From positions 1 through 39,036 of the forward strand of contig JAEWMO010000140.1 in assembly GCA_023457135.1 (NCBI GenBank): 39,036 nt of DNA, written 5' to 3'. The position numbers and the translations under genes are program-made. This DNA comes from Methanobacteriota archaeon. GTDB lineage: Archaea; Halobacteriota; Methanomicrobia; Methanomicrobiales; Methanoculleaceae. The notes under the pieces were generated by a model. The model made no database searches, was not told the DNA's origin, and was given only the letters and a program-made list of their open reading frames with translations. Positions 31,731 through 39,036 of the stretch are shown here, one piece after another. The first letter of the stretch is position 1. Each line of letters begins with the position of its first letter.

Positions 31731-34700
31731 TTACAGTGCCGGGATCTTCTCGACGAAGTAGTAGGCGATCTTCGCCGCATCGCCGATATCGACCGCACCG
31801 TTCTCGTTGAAGTCGGCGTCGGGGTCGGCCGCGGCCTTCCCGACGACCATATGCGCGACAAAGGCGACATCACCGATGTCCACTTTACCGTCTCCTTTGA
31901 AGTCACCTTTGACACGTGTGACGGTGATGTAATCGGACCGGGAAAGCGTGTCCGAGCCGCTTGCGGTGCTGACTGTGAGGTTCACGGTGTAGGTCCCTGG
32001 AACTGTGTAGGTGTGGATCGGGTTCTGCTCGGTGGAGGTTGCGTCGTCACCGAAGTTCCAGTTCCATACTCTCGGGGATCCGATTGAAAAGTCGGCGAAC
32101 TGGACGGTGAGCGGGGCAGTGCCGGTAGTGATGTTGGCAGCGAAGTGTGCCTGCGGAGTTGAGCTGACGACTTCGAAGGTTAGCGTGGCGTAAATGTCAT
32201 CGACACCTGGTGAGTCCAGGGCAGTGATGAGAGCAGTTGCAGCGTCGTAGGGCTGGAGGGCGGTGAGTGTCACATTGGCAATGCCTTCTCCGTAGATCGC
32301 CCCACTGGCGGGGTCGGCCCTGACCCTGAAGTTCTCATCAACCGGATGCTGGACGACCACGTAATACTGCCCCTCCTGTAGCATGTAGGTTTCAGCATCA
32401 CCGAGGACGTACTCGAAGGTGCCATCGGCCTCAACGCTGGCGGCCCGTACCCCCAGCGCTCCATCGTAACCACCGTAGTAGCCCGGACCGAAGATCCAAA
32501 TGTTCACGTTGGGCGGCGCTCCTCCTGCAATCCCGGTGATCCGACACTCATCCCCCGGAATAAGGGTGGCGTTGGAAACCTCGGCGGTGATGGAGGGAGA
32601 ACGGAGTTGGATGGTGGCCGTGGCGTACACGGCGTCCGATAGGTGAGCCTTATCCCTTGGGGCAGAAACGGCGTAGATCGTGTATCCGCTGGAGTTTAGA
32701 GTCCCATTGAGGTAGGCGGTGTTCCACCTGTAGGACCAGGTCTCATCGGCCTCGACATCCGCTCTGGCGAAGGTCGCCGGGGCGCCGTCCATCACCGGCA
32801 CGCCAGGGTCATCAAGCCTGACACCGTTGGTGTTGAGGTTCGGGCCGGTCAGGAAGAGGTGGGTGGTGTAGCCATCTGTGTTAGTACCGGAGAAGGTGAT
32901 CTCCTCACCGATGTAGTATATGCCGGTGCCGGCCGATGTGACGGTCACTGCTCCCTGCTCCACGCTCACCGTGACGCTCGCCGAGCGTGAGGGATCGGTC
33001 CAGTCGATCGCTTCGATGGTGTAGTCCTGCGCCCTCGTCGAGGTGTTTGTCTCGAACCAGATGGTGCGGGTGCCGGAGGATCCGATAGTGACATTCGCCT
33101 GCGACGCCGCGGTCGCGTTTGCCACGCTCCGGGGGCTGGAGGTCCCGATGCTGCTTATGCCGGACTGCCCGGGCACGATGGACGGATACGCCGCCGGCGG
33201 GGTGTCCCCGGCTGCCTTGATGTAGATGAAGTATGTCCGGCCGCTCTCGCCGCCGACGGTCAGATCAAACTGGTTGCCGCGCATGACAGAGTCCTTCCCG
33301 GCGGTGACGGTGACCGGGGTCCTGACGGTGAAGCCCTGCGGGAGTGTGGCGGACTGCCCGTCAGGGTTCGTGACGACGACGTTCCAGGCACCCGCCGCCC
33401 GGCCGGCAAGATCGAACGTGCACGCGATCTGTGATGAGGAGACAACGGAGATGCCTGTTGCCGCGATATCGGGCTGCCCTGCTTGGGTGAGCCTTACCGT
33501 CGCGCCATTCTGGAAGCCGGTTCCTGCAAGGTCGGTGATCTGGACGACGCTGCCGGCATACCCGGAATTCGGGGTGATCCCGGCGATCGTCGGGGTCGGC
33601 ATCTGGCCCGGATAGATCCAGCGTGCTCCGTCAGCATCGGATCCCGTCAGGGTGCGCTTGATCTGGCCGGCACCGGTCCGCCCGTACATCACCTTCCCCG
33701 TGTCGGAGGGGTATCCCGGGACGTTCCCGTAGAGGTCCTGCAATTGGACCCAGTGGCCGAGTTCGTGGAGGCAGACCGTCTCGATATCATATGCCCCGGC
33801 CTGGGAGGTCGTCGACCAGGTATAGCGGGTATTGAACTTGATGTCGCACTCGGCAACCTGCTCCCCGTACGACCAGGTGCTCGCCTGGGCAAGCACCCCG
33901 TCTGTAGCGATATCGCCCCAGAGGATCTCGTTTTTGTAGTTGTATCCCCTGTCCGTTGAGGATGTGGTTCCGGCATACTGGAAAGAGAAGTCGGAGCCCT
34001 GGACCGCAGTCCATGTTCCGGCGGCGTTCTGCGCCGCGGTGAGAGCGCCCGATATCGAAGAGGGGTTGACGTAGTAGGAGACGACGGGCGCCGTTCCCTG
34101 CCAGCGTTTTTTGCTCCACCCGAACGGAACGCTGAGCGAGTACGGCCCGAATTCGGTCACCCCGTTATCGTTGATCACACAGACCGGACCGCTGCTTGCC
34201 GATCCCCAGTACGTCTGCCCCCGCCAGGCGATTCCGGTCGGGACCTTGCAGACGATCGTTGAGTCGGTCCAGGAGACGATGTCGTTTGAGTTAGCACTCT
34301 GCCATCCCGTAACCGGCAGGTATCCGCTCGCATAGATCCAGTAGTATGTGCTGCCGCTTGAGGTGAAGAAGAACGCGACATCCGCGAAACTCTCCCGGGA
34401 GGCCTTGGTCCCGAACCCGGCCCCGGTTATCGTCACCTCCGTCCCGGTCCCCGCTGATGCGGTCGTCGGGGCGACGGCGTCGAGTGAGACCTCCGCGATC
34501 CCGACCGGCCCGGGCACCGATGTTGCCGTCGTCCACAGAACACCGGCGTCGCCCTGCAGCGCGGCGTCCACCCGGTCAGCGAACTCTTCGGCCGTGAGCA
34601 GGCCCGCCTCCCCGGCTTTCGCTGCGGACGCTCCGGTGAGGGGCACGACTCCCTGTGAGAGGCCGACCGGCTGATAGGATCCGTCGGGACGCTCTCTCAG

Positions 34701-35051
34701 GAAGAGCCCGACGTTCTCGCCCGGGAAGAAGACCGGGACATCTTCCACCCACTGCGTGATCCCGTCCACTGTTCCCCCCGGCACCACGAGGACGGGGTTC
34801 TCCGGGAGTCCGCCCGCGAGAGTCTCGCCGACCGAGACGGAGACGACAGTCTCAATCCCGGTGCCGGCTTCATTCCACTGGCTCTCGACAGAGGTGATCG
34901 TTCCGGTTGCTATCGCATCCGAGTGCTCCGCAAGGTACGAGGGGGAGAGATCGACCATGAGTGCAGATGCCGGGGATGCGAACGTTACGGTGAGGATGAC
35001 GAGACAGAGGGTGAAAAAGATAACTCTGCTCTGAGGGGAGGTAGCTCGCAT
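31731..35051 (-). CDS. Large secreted metzincin-like metalloprotease with TIG, PKD and dockerin-like domains
   Basis: The product has 1106 residues. A signal peptide is clear at the N-terminus (IFFTLCLVILTVTFASPASA, cut near residue 30). A first IPT/TIG-like domain spans about 187-308. A protease domain at about 313-481 contains H429-E430-L-G-H433, an aspartate at 439 in the position of the third zinc ligand, and a Met-turn-like VMYG at 454-457. A second TIG-like domain spans about 486-577, then two to three Ig-like modules of the type common in methanogen surface proteins, a PKD domain (about 968-1044) and a duplicated calcium-binding dockerin-like module (GDFKGDGKVDIGDVAF and DFNENGAVDIGDAAK). 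No membrane anchor is seen at the C-terminus, so attachment may be through the dockerin-like part. Substrate unknown. Confidence 0.85.
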   Translation of the reverse strand: MRATSPQSRVIFFTLCLVILTVTFASPASALMVDLSPSYLAEHSDAIATGTITSVESQWNEAGTGIETVVSVSVGETLAGGLPENPVLVVPGGTVDGITQWVEDVPVFFPGENVGLFLRERPDGSYQPVGLSQGVVPLTGASAAKAGEAGLLTAEEFADRVDAALQGDAGVLWTTATSVPGPVGIAEVSLDAVAPTTASAGTGTEVTITGAGFGTKASRESFADVAFFFTSSGSTYYWIYASGYLPVTGWQSANSNDIVSWTDSTIVCKVPTGIAWRGQTYWGSASSGPVCVINDNGVTEFGPYSLSVPFGWSKKRWQGTAPVVSYYVNPSSISGALTAAQNAAGTWTAVQGSDFSFQYAGTTSSTDRGYNYKNEILWGDIATDGVLAQASTWSYGEQVAECDIKFNTRYTWSTTSQAGAYDIETVCLHELGHWVQLQDLYGNVPGYPSDTGKVMYGRTGAGQIKRTLTGSDADGARWIYPGQMPTPTIAGITPNSGYAGSVVQITDLAGTGFQNGATVRLTQAGQPDIAATGISVVSSSQIACTFDLAGRAAGAWNVVVTNPDGQSATLPQGFTVRTPVTVTAGKDSVMRGNQFDLTVGGESGRTYFIYIKAAGDTPPAAYPSIVPGQSGISSIGTSSPRSVANATAASQANVTIGSSGTRTIWFETNTSTRAQDYTIEAIDWTDPSRSASVTVSVEQGAVTVTSAGTGIYYIGEEITFSGTNTDGYTTHLFLTGPNLNTNGVRLDDPGVPVMDGAPATFARADVEADETWSYRWNTAYLNGTLNSSGYTIYAVSAPRDKAHLSDAVYATATIQLRSPSITAEVSNATLIPGDECRITGIAGGAPPNVNIWIFGPGYYGGYDGALGVRAASVEADGTFEYVLGDAETYMLQEGQYYVVVQHPVDENFRVRADPASGAIYGEGIANVTLTALQPYDAATALITALDSPGVDDIYATLTFEVVSSTPQAHFAANITTGTAPLTVQFADFSIGSPRVWNWNFGDDATSTEQNPIHTYTVPGTYTVNLTVSTASGSDTLSRSDYITVTRVKGDFKGDGKVDIGDVAFVAHMVVGKAAADPDADFNENGAVDIGDAAKIAYYFVEKIPAL

Positions 35052-35145
35052 ATGCCGTTTTCAGCTGCGGGAATCATATAGTTTCGCATCTTAATCTCTT
35101 CGTTTCTGCTTATTCTGGCGAATATTGCTTAAATAAGAAATGTCT

Positions 35146-35155
35146 ATTTTATATA
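35146..35155 (-). promoter_or_regulatory. TATA box of the secreted protease gene
   Basis: The minus strand reads TATATAAAAT inside an AT-rich stretch of about 90 bases (35090-35180). The start near 35125 gives a leader of about 75 bases before the ATG at 35051. No strong Shine-Dalgarno sequence is visible. Confidence 0.55.
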
Positions 35156-35255
35156 CTCGTTTGAAAAATGTACCGTATGGCCCTGTCCCGCCGGAACAGC
35201 AGGGCGCACTCTGAGCTGGCAGAAAGCGGTGGGTCTTTATCCGGCTGCAGGCCTT

Positions 35256-35606
35256 TCAGAGCGGCTTGAACCAGACATCCCGGAGCCCGACGTTGTGCTG
35301 GGCGATGAAGAGGGCGTCGCCGACTTCGATCACGCCGTTCTGGTGGACATCGGTCTTGCAGAACCGGTCGGTGCCGGCGTGAGGCTGCTCCCGGAGCCCC
35401 ACGATAGCCTGGAGGACGAGGTGGGTGTAGGTGTGGATGGAGTTCTGCTCCGTCGAGGTGTTGCCGCTGCCGAAGGACCTGATCAACGCGAGGGTATCAT
35501 ATCCGGTCGGGGCGTCGGTGAAGGCGACAGATGTTGCGGGGGCGACAGTGGCATCGCTGATTGCGAACCCGGCAGTAAGAGGTTCGTGAACGGCGCGCTC
35601 AACCAT
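35256..35606 (-). pseudogene. Remnant of a PKD/dockerin-like surface protein gene
   Basis: This frame of 116 codons reads a shortened PKD domain (FGSGNTSTEQNSIHTYT, compare NFGDDATSTEQNPIHTYT in the protease at 31731-35051) joined after a short unrelated stretch to a half dockerin-like repeat (VHQNGVIEVGDALFIAQHNV). The conserved WNF-x-GD core and the end of the PKD strand are lost, there is no signal peptide, and the upstream part of the gene is absent. The DNA also matches the corresponding part of the neighbouring gene. It is best explained as a decayed copy or recombination remnant. Confidence 0.55.
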
Positions 35607-35750
35607 TTACGGAACGTAGCTGATGATTCCGTGGTTGCACGGATAATCAGTAGCGGCCGCGTCAACCGGACGGTGCGAATAAGGGTTGCTTTTCAACCGC
35701 CAAACTTCGCACAGATTAAATTGCAGCCATGCGATCCAGACCCGATCCCG

Positions 35751-35785
35751 GCTGCAAGCCCCGCCTGTTAGGGCGGGGTAGTTGA
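35751..35785 (+). mobile_element. Possible IS200/IS605-type right-end hairpin (remnant)
   Basis: CCCCGCC (35759-35765) pairs with GGCGGGG (35772-35778) around a six-base loop, preceded by GCAAG and followed by TAGTTGAC. This layout resembles the right ends of IS200/IS605-family elements, where a hairpin follows the tnpB stop. Reading + strand just before it gives SRLQAPPVRAG then stop, similar in style to TnpB C-termini, but no TnpB zinc ribbon or catalytic part is present. Resemblance is from memory and unproven. Confidence 0.3.
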
Positions 35786-36457
35786 CTCTTCCTTGATCCA
35801 GCCCATCGCGACGTACCAGTCGTACTCGTGGCGCCAGAGGTCGCGGTTCGCCGTGACGAGCTTGCGGAAGTAGTCCCGCCGCTGCCGGTGGATCTCCTCC
35901 TGCCCGGGGTACCGGTGCTCCCCCCGGATCGATTGGGCGAGCTTCTTCCCGAGCGCGAAAGCCTCTTTTTCGGCCTGCTCGAGCGCGGCTGGATCCCATC
36001 CTACGGCGACGCCGACCCCGCCGATCGCAGTCGCCCCCAGGTTGGTCAGGGCGTGGTTCATGTAGGCGACGACATCGTCCTGATGGCTTCCGCCAGCGGT
36101 GCAGACGGAGCAGCCGAACTTGCCGGTGAGCATCTGGCAGTGGATGGCGTCCGCCATGCGGTCGAAGACCGCTTTTAAGGGGGCGGTGACCGAGTCGATG
36201 TAGTTCGGCGAGCCGAGGACGATCCCGTCGGCGTCGAGGATGTCGTTGAAGAGGTCCGCGAAGTCGTCCATCAGGGGGCAGTCGCCGGTCGCGTAACAGG
36301 AACCGCATGCGGTGCAGTACTCGATCCGGAGCGTGTAGACGTCGATGAGCTTTGTCTCTGCCCCTTCCTCCCGGGCACCTGCGAGGACGGCTTTGACGAG
36401 GCGCAGCGTCCTGCTCTCCTCACCCCGGGGGCTTGCATTCAATCCGAGGACTTTCAT
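35768..36457 (-). CDS. Iron-sulfur flavoprotein (Isf-like, flavodoxin-fold NADPH-dependent FMN reductase family)
   Basis: The product has 229 residues. GLNASPRGEESRT (about 5-17) is the FMN phosphate loop, and C48-x2-C51-x2-C54-x5-C60 (YCTACGSCYATGDC) is the compact cysteine motif of methanogen iron-sulfur flavoproteins, which hold a 4Fe-4S cluster next to FMN and take electrons from ferredoxin. LGSPNYIDSVTAPLKAVFDRM and CSVCTAGGSHQDD are further flavodoxin-like segments. It probably works in oxidative-stress or redox balancing. The last residues, ESTTPP, end in the loop of a transposon-end-like hairpin, so the native C-terminus may have been altered. A TATA-like CACTTTTATCC lies near 36506. 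The neighbours upstream on the same strand are the isochorismatase and hypF genes. Confidence 0.85.
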   Translation of the reverse strand: MKVLGLNASPRGEESRTLRLVKAVLAGAREEGAETKLIDVYTLRIEYCTACGSCYATGDCPLMDDFADLFNDILDADGIVLGSPNYIDSVTAPLKAVFDRMADAIHCQMLTGKFGCSVCTAGGSHQDDVVAYMNHALTNLGATAIGGVGVAVGWDPAALEQAEKEAFALGKKLAQSIRGEHRYPGQEEIHRQRRDYFRKLVTANRDLWRHEYDWYVAMGWIKEESTTPP

Positions 36458-36535
36458 GAATGATCAGAGCTCCTGTATGCAGGGGATTGCGGCAGAGGCA
36501 GGATAAAAGTGTCGATCCGGCCGCAGGGGCGGCCG

Positions 36536-37090
36536 TCACCGTGCCGGGCGGCGGAGGTACTCCCCGGTTGTCGTCACCCGGGCGTAGGTCCCGTCGAGCG
36601 CCGCCATGAAAGCGGCGTGCACCATCCCGGCCGGCACCGCGACCCCGCCGAAGGTCAGGCCGCAGGCGGCGCAGGCATCGGCGATCACCGTGCAGGCGTA
36701 GCCGAGGTCGCGGGCGGCGCGGGTCGTGGCGTCGATGCACATCTGGCTCATCGCACCGCAGATCACGAGCTCCGTCACCCCCTCCGCCGCGAGGAGCGCG
36801 GCGAGATCGGTCCCAACGAAACTGTTCGGCCGGTTCTTCTCGACGACCTGCTCACGGGGCAGCGGGCGAACGCTGCCGTGGATCTCTGCACCCGGCGTTC
36901 CGGGGAGGAAGAACGTCGCCCCGGGCCGCGTGGCGACGTGGCGGACGAAGAAGACCGGGCGGCCGGATTCCCGGAATGCGGCGAGGAGGCCTGCGGCGTT
37001 TACGGCGGCCGCGTCCATCCCGGGGAGTTCCTTTGCTCCGCCCGGAAAGTAGTCGTTCTGGATGTCGACGAGGAGGAGGGCTTCCATCAT
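36536..37090 (-). CDS. Isochorismatase-family cysteine hydrolase
   Basis: The product has 184 residues from the ATG pair at 37090/37087; an open frame further upstream begins with unlikely serine- and proline-rich sequence. The catalytic triad is recognisable: aspartate in LLLVDIQNDYF, lysine in VVEKNRPNSF and cysteine in GAMSQMCIDATTR, as in nicotinamidase and isochorismatase relatives. FVRHVATRPGATFFLPGT is also typical. The substrate is not assignable; nicotinamidase activity for NAD salvage is one possibility, but the metal-binding histidines of nicotinamidases are not obvious. It follows hypF after 94 bases that contain an 18-base perfect palindrome, and precedes the flavoprotein gene by 78 bases. 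Confidence 0.85.
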   Translation of the reverse strand: MMEALLLVDIQNDYFPGGAKELPGMDAAAVNAAGLLAAFRESGRPVFFVRHVATRPGATFFLPGTPGAEIHGSVRPLPREQVVEKNRPNSFVGTDLAALLAAEGVTELVICGAMSQMCIDATTRAARDLGYACTVIADACAACGLTFGGVAVPAGMVHAAFMAALDGTYARVTTTGEYLRRPAR

Positions 37091-37136
37091 GCTCAGGAAG
37101 TTGTCCGCGGAAGGGGATGAAGGATACGAAGGGGCG

Positions 37137-37154
37137 GGCACGCTGCAGCGTGCC
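37137..37154. repeat. 18-base perfect palindrome between hypF and the isochorismatase gene
   Basis: The sequence GGCACGCTGCAGCGTGCC is identical to its reverse complement. It lies between the hypF stop (37185) and the downstream start (37090). It may be a terminator-like hairpin of hypF, though no T-tract follows, or an operator of the next gene. Confidence 0.5.
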
Positions 37155-37184
37155 GTACCGCCTTCTCATCAGGACCCGGCCAAC

Positions 37185-39036
37185 TCACTCCCGGCTCCCC
37201 CCGTACACCACCTGCCCGAAGCTGATGCACCCGTCCCCGAGCGGATACTCCCGGTTGAGAAGCAGTTCAAGCCCGGCGGCCCGGACCTCCCCGACGATCG
37301 TCTCCCGGATCGCCCGGTTATAGACCACCCCGCCCGAGAGCGCCACCCGCGGGATCCCCCGCTCCTCCGCCGCCCGGACGGCCATCGCGGCGACACCCCG
37401 GGCAAGGTTATACTGGAACGACGCGGCAACATCGTTCACCCGCTCGCCGGCCGCGGCCCGCCGGTATGCCTCCGCGAGGAGCGACCGGGTCGAGAAGACC
37501 TCGCAGCCTCCCTCGCGCGAAAACTCGAGGTCCCAGGCCGACGGCCTCCCGGCATACGCCGCCGACTCGAGTTTCATCGCCGGCTCGCCGTCGTAGGTCC
37601 GCTCCCGGCAGATCCCGAGCAGGGCCGAGGCGGCGTCCAGCACCCTCCCGGTGCTCGAGGTCGCGGCGACGTTTAGGCCCCGCTCCACCTGCCTGGTGAG
37701 GACCGAGAGTTCCATCTCGGTCCATCCCCTTGATGCCAGCAGGTCCCGGACCCCCGATGTGGGGAGGATGCCATACAGCATCCGCTCCGGGAACCGGGTG
37801 GCGAGGTCGCCGCCCGGCATCGGGACGACCTCGAGGTGGGCGACCCGGTCGAGGTGGGGGACCTCTCCCGCAAAGACCTCGCCGCCCCAGACCGTCCCGT
37901 CGTCGCCGTAGCCCACGCCGTCGATCGCGATTCCGACGCACTCCTCCCGGGTCGTGGCGGCGATATGCGCCCGGTGATGCTGGACGGCAAGGAGTTCCGC
38001 CCCGGCCGCCTCGGCGACCTCGCGGGCGTAGCGGGTCGAGAGGAACTGCGGGTGGAGGTCGTGGACGATCAGATCATATCGCGCCCCGATGATTCCCCCG
38101 ATCTTCTCCGCCGTCTCCTGCAGGTAGGCGAGGGTCTGGGGGTTCCTGACGTTCCCCACATGGGGCGAGGTGATGCAGAATCCGTTGCGGTAGACGGAGA
38201 CGTTCGCGTTCAACTCCGGCCCGACACCGAGGATGCAGGCATCGCCGAGGTCGATCGCCGCCCGCTTCGGGGCGAGGCCACGCGAGAGGCGGATGATGTA
38301 GCCGTCCCGCACGACCGAGTCGTCGCACCGGTTGACGATCCGGCGGTCGTGGGTGAGGATGTAGTCGACCTCCCCCGAAAGCCGGCCGAGGGCGATCTCG
38401 AGATTCGTGATCATCGGGTAGCCCGGCAGGTTCGCGCTCGTCATGACCAGCAGCGGGTGGGCGAGGTGCGCAAAGAGGAGGTGGTGCAGCCCGGTGTAGG
38501 GGAGCATGCACCCGATGGTGTGGAGGTTCGAGATTCCCGGGTGCGACGTGTGGTCCTTCTTCTCGAGCACCACGATCGGCCGCTCCCGGGAGCGGAGGAT
38601 CCGCCGCTCCTCCTCCGATACGACCGCGATACGCTCCACCTCCTCGGGGGTCGCCATCACCGCGAGCGGCTGCTCCGTCCGGCCCAGGCGGCGTTTCAGT
38701 TCAGGGGCGGCTTCTTCCGTGCATGCGATGTGGAACCCCCCGACGCCGCGGATGGCGACGATCGCTCCGCCGTCGAGGAGGGCCGCCGCCTCCCGGACGG
38801 GATCGCCCGCTGCAACCGGCGTCCCGTCGGCCCGATAGAGGGCGATCTGCGGCCCGCATGCCGCACAGGCGATCGTCTGGGCGTGGTGTCGTCGGCACGA
38901 CGGGTCGGCGTACTCGCTTGCGCAGGCGCCGCACATGGGAAACTCCGACATCGACGTCCGCTCCCGGTCGTAGGGGATGGCGGTGATGATGCTGTACCGG
39001 GGGCCGCAGTTGACGCAGGACGTGGCCCAGTAACCC
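37185..39036 (-). CDS. hypF: Carbamoyltransferase HypF (5' end beyond the window)
   Basis: The frame runs from the right edge to the stop at 37185; the start is outside, so the acylphosphatase domain is missing. Visible parts in order are zinc fingers (CVNCGPRYS at the edge, CGACASEY, CRRHHAQTIACAACGP), a YrdC-like domain (GGAIVAIRGVGGFHIAC through GCMLPYTGLHHLL), a Kae1-like domain with VQHHRAHIAATTREE and IDGVGYGDDGTVWGGEV, and the end VALSGGVVYNRAIRETIVGE. HypF makes carbamoyl-AMP and transfers the carbamoyl group to HypE for the cyanide ligands of NiFe hydrogenases, which a hydrogen-using methanogen needs. An in-frame ATG at 38951 is inside the zinc finger and is not the start. About 617 of roughly 750 residues are present. 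Confidence 0.95.
   Translation of the reverse strand, partial: GYWATSCVNCGPRYSIITAIPYDRERTSMSEFPMCGACASEYADPSCRRHHAQTIACAACGPQIALYRADGTPVAAGDPVREAAALLDGGAIVAIRGVGGFHIACTEEAAPELKRRLGRTEQPLAVMATPEEVERIAVVSEEERRILRSRERPIVVLEKKDHTSHPGISNLHTIGCMLPYTGLHHLLFAHLAHPLLVMTSANLPGYPMITNLEIALGRLSGEVDYILTHDRRIVNRCDDSVVRDGYIIRLSRGLAPKRAAIDLGDACILGVGPELNANVSVYRNGFCITSPHVGNVRNPQTLAYLQETAEKIGGIIGARYDLIVHDLHPQFLSTRYAREVAEAAGAELLAVQHHRAHIAATTREECVGIAIDGVGYGDDGTVWGGEVFAGEVPHLDRVAHLEVVPMPGGDLATRFPERMLYGILPTSGVRDLLASRGWTEMELSVLTRQVERGLNVAATSSTGRVLDAASALLGICRERTYDGEPAMKLESAAYAGRPSAWDLEFSREGGCEVFSTRSLLAEAYRRAAAGERVNDVAASFQYNLARGVAAMAVRAAEERGIPRVALSGGVVYNRAIRETIVGEVRAAGLELLLNREYPLGDGCISFGQVVYGGSRE

Noticed and set aside
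1..39036. CRISPR arrays, rRNA genes and intact insertion sequences
   Set aside because: No regularly spaced direct repeats, rRNA stretches or complete transposase genes were seen; only a possible transposon-end hairpin at 35751-35785.

Overview
The window looks like chromosomal DNA of a GC-rich methanogenic archaeon of the order Methanomicrobiales, most like Methanoculleus. The reasons are an archaeal-type cluster (ftsZ, secE, spt5, L11, L1, P0, L12), an MptE-like pterin kinase of the tetrahydromethanopterin pathway, the hydrogenase maturation gene hypF, archaeal IleRS and DtdA, TATA-box promoters with very short leaders, and PKD/dockerin-type surface proteins. The genus is inferred from general resemblance, not from a search.

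Layout. 1-2183: an edge-truncated geranylgeranyl-reductase-type flavoprotein and a radical SAM protein with a C-terminal helix-hairpin-helix. 2219-5219: two tandem paralogues that join a PRC-barrel to two or three DUF2795 repeats. 5374-7422: a B12-binding radical SAM enzyme (possible MCR glutamine methylase) and a zinc-ribbon DUF2225 protein. 7542-11396: an ABC exporter made of two minus-strand permease genes, the larger fused to a PrsW-like intramembrane protease domain, plus a divergent ATPase gene. 11397-11817 has no convincing gene but holds an orphan TATA box. tRNA-Lys(CTT) follows on the minus strand.

12005-15718 is a tightly overlapping plus-strand operon: TrkA-N/DHH phosphoesterase, MptE-like kinase, and a radical SAM-HhH protein with unusual cysteine spacing. 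15719-16263 is a structured intergenic element with nested inverted repeats, and a related copy lies at 21718-21810. Between them are an M50 site-2 protease with CBS domains, a small PRC-barrel protein, a Thg1-like tRNA-His guanylyltransferase and ileS. 21909-25567 holds a LOG-like Rossmann protein facing a three-gene minus-strand operon: a 60-residue four-cysteine protein, moeA, and moeA fused to a periplasmic-binding-like domain.

25662-31504 is the information-processing and division cluster: dtdA, ftsZ, secE, spt5, then L11, L1, P0 and L12 with their own promoter. A hairpin that covers the L1 ribosome binding site looks like an L1 autoregulatory site. 31731-35606 holds a large secreted metzincin-like protease with TIG, PKD and dockerin-like modules, followed by the decayed remnant of a second PKD/dockerin gene. 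35768-39036 (minus) runs hypF (truncated at the right edge), an isochorismatase-family hydrolase and an Isf-like iron-sulfur flavoprotein whose stop codon lies in the loop of a transposon-end-like hairpin.
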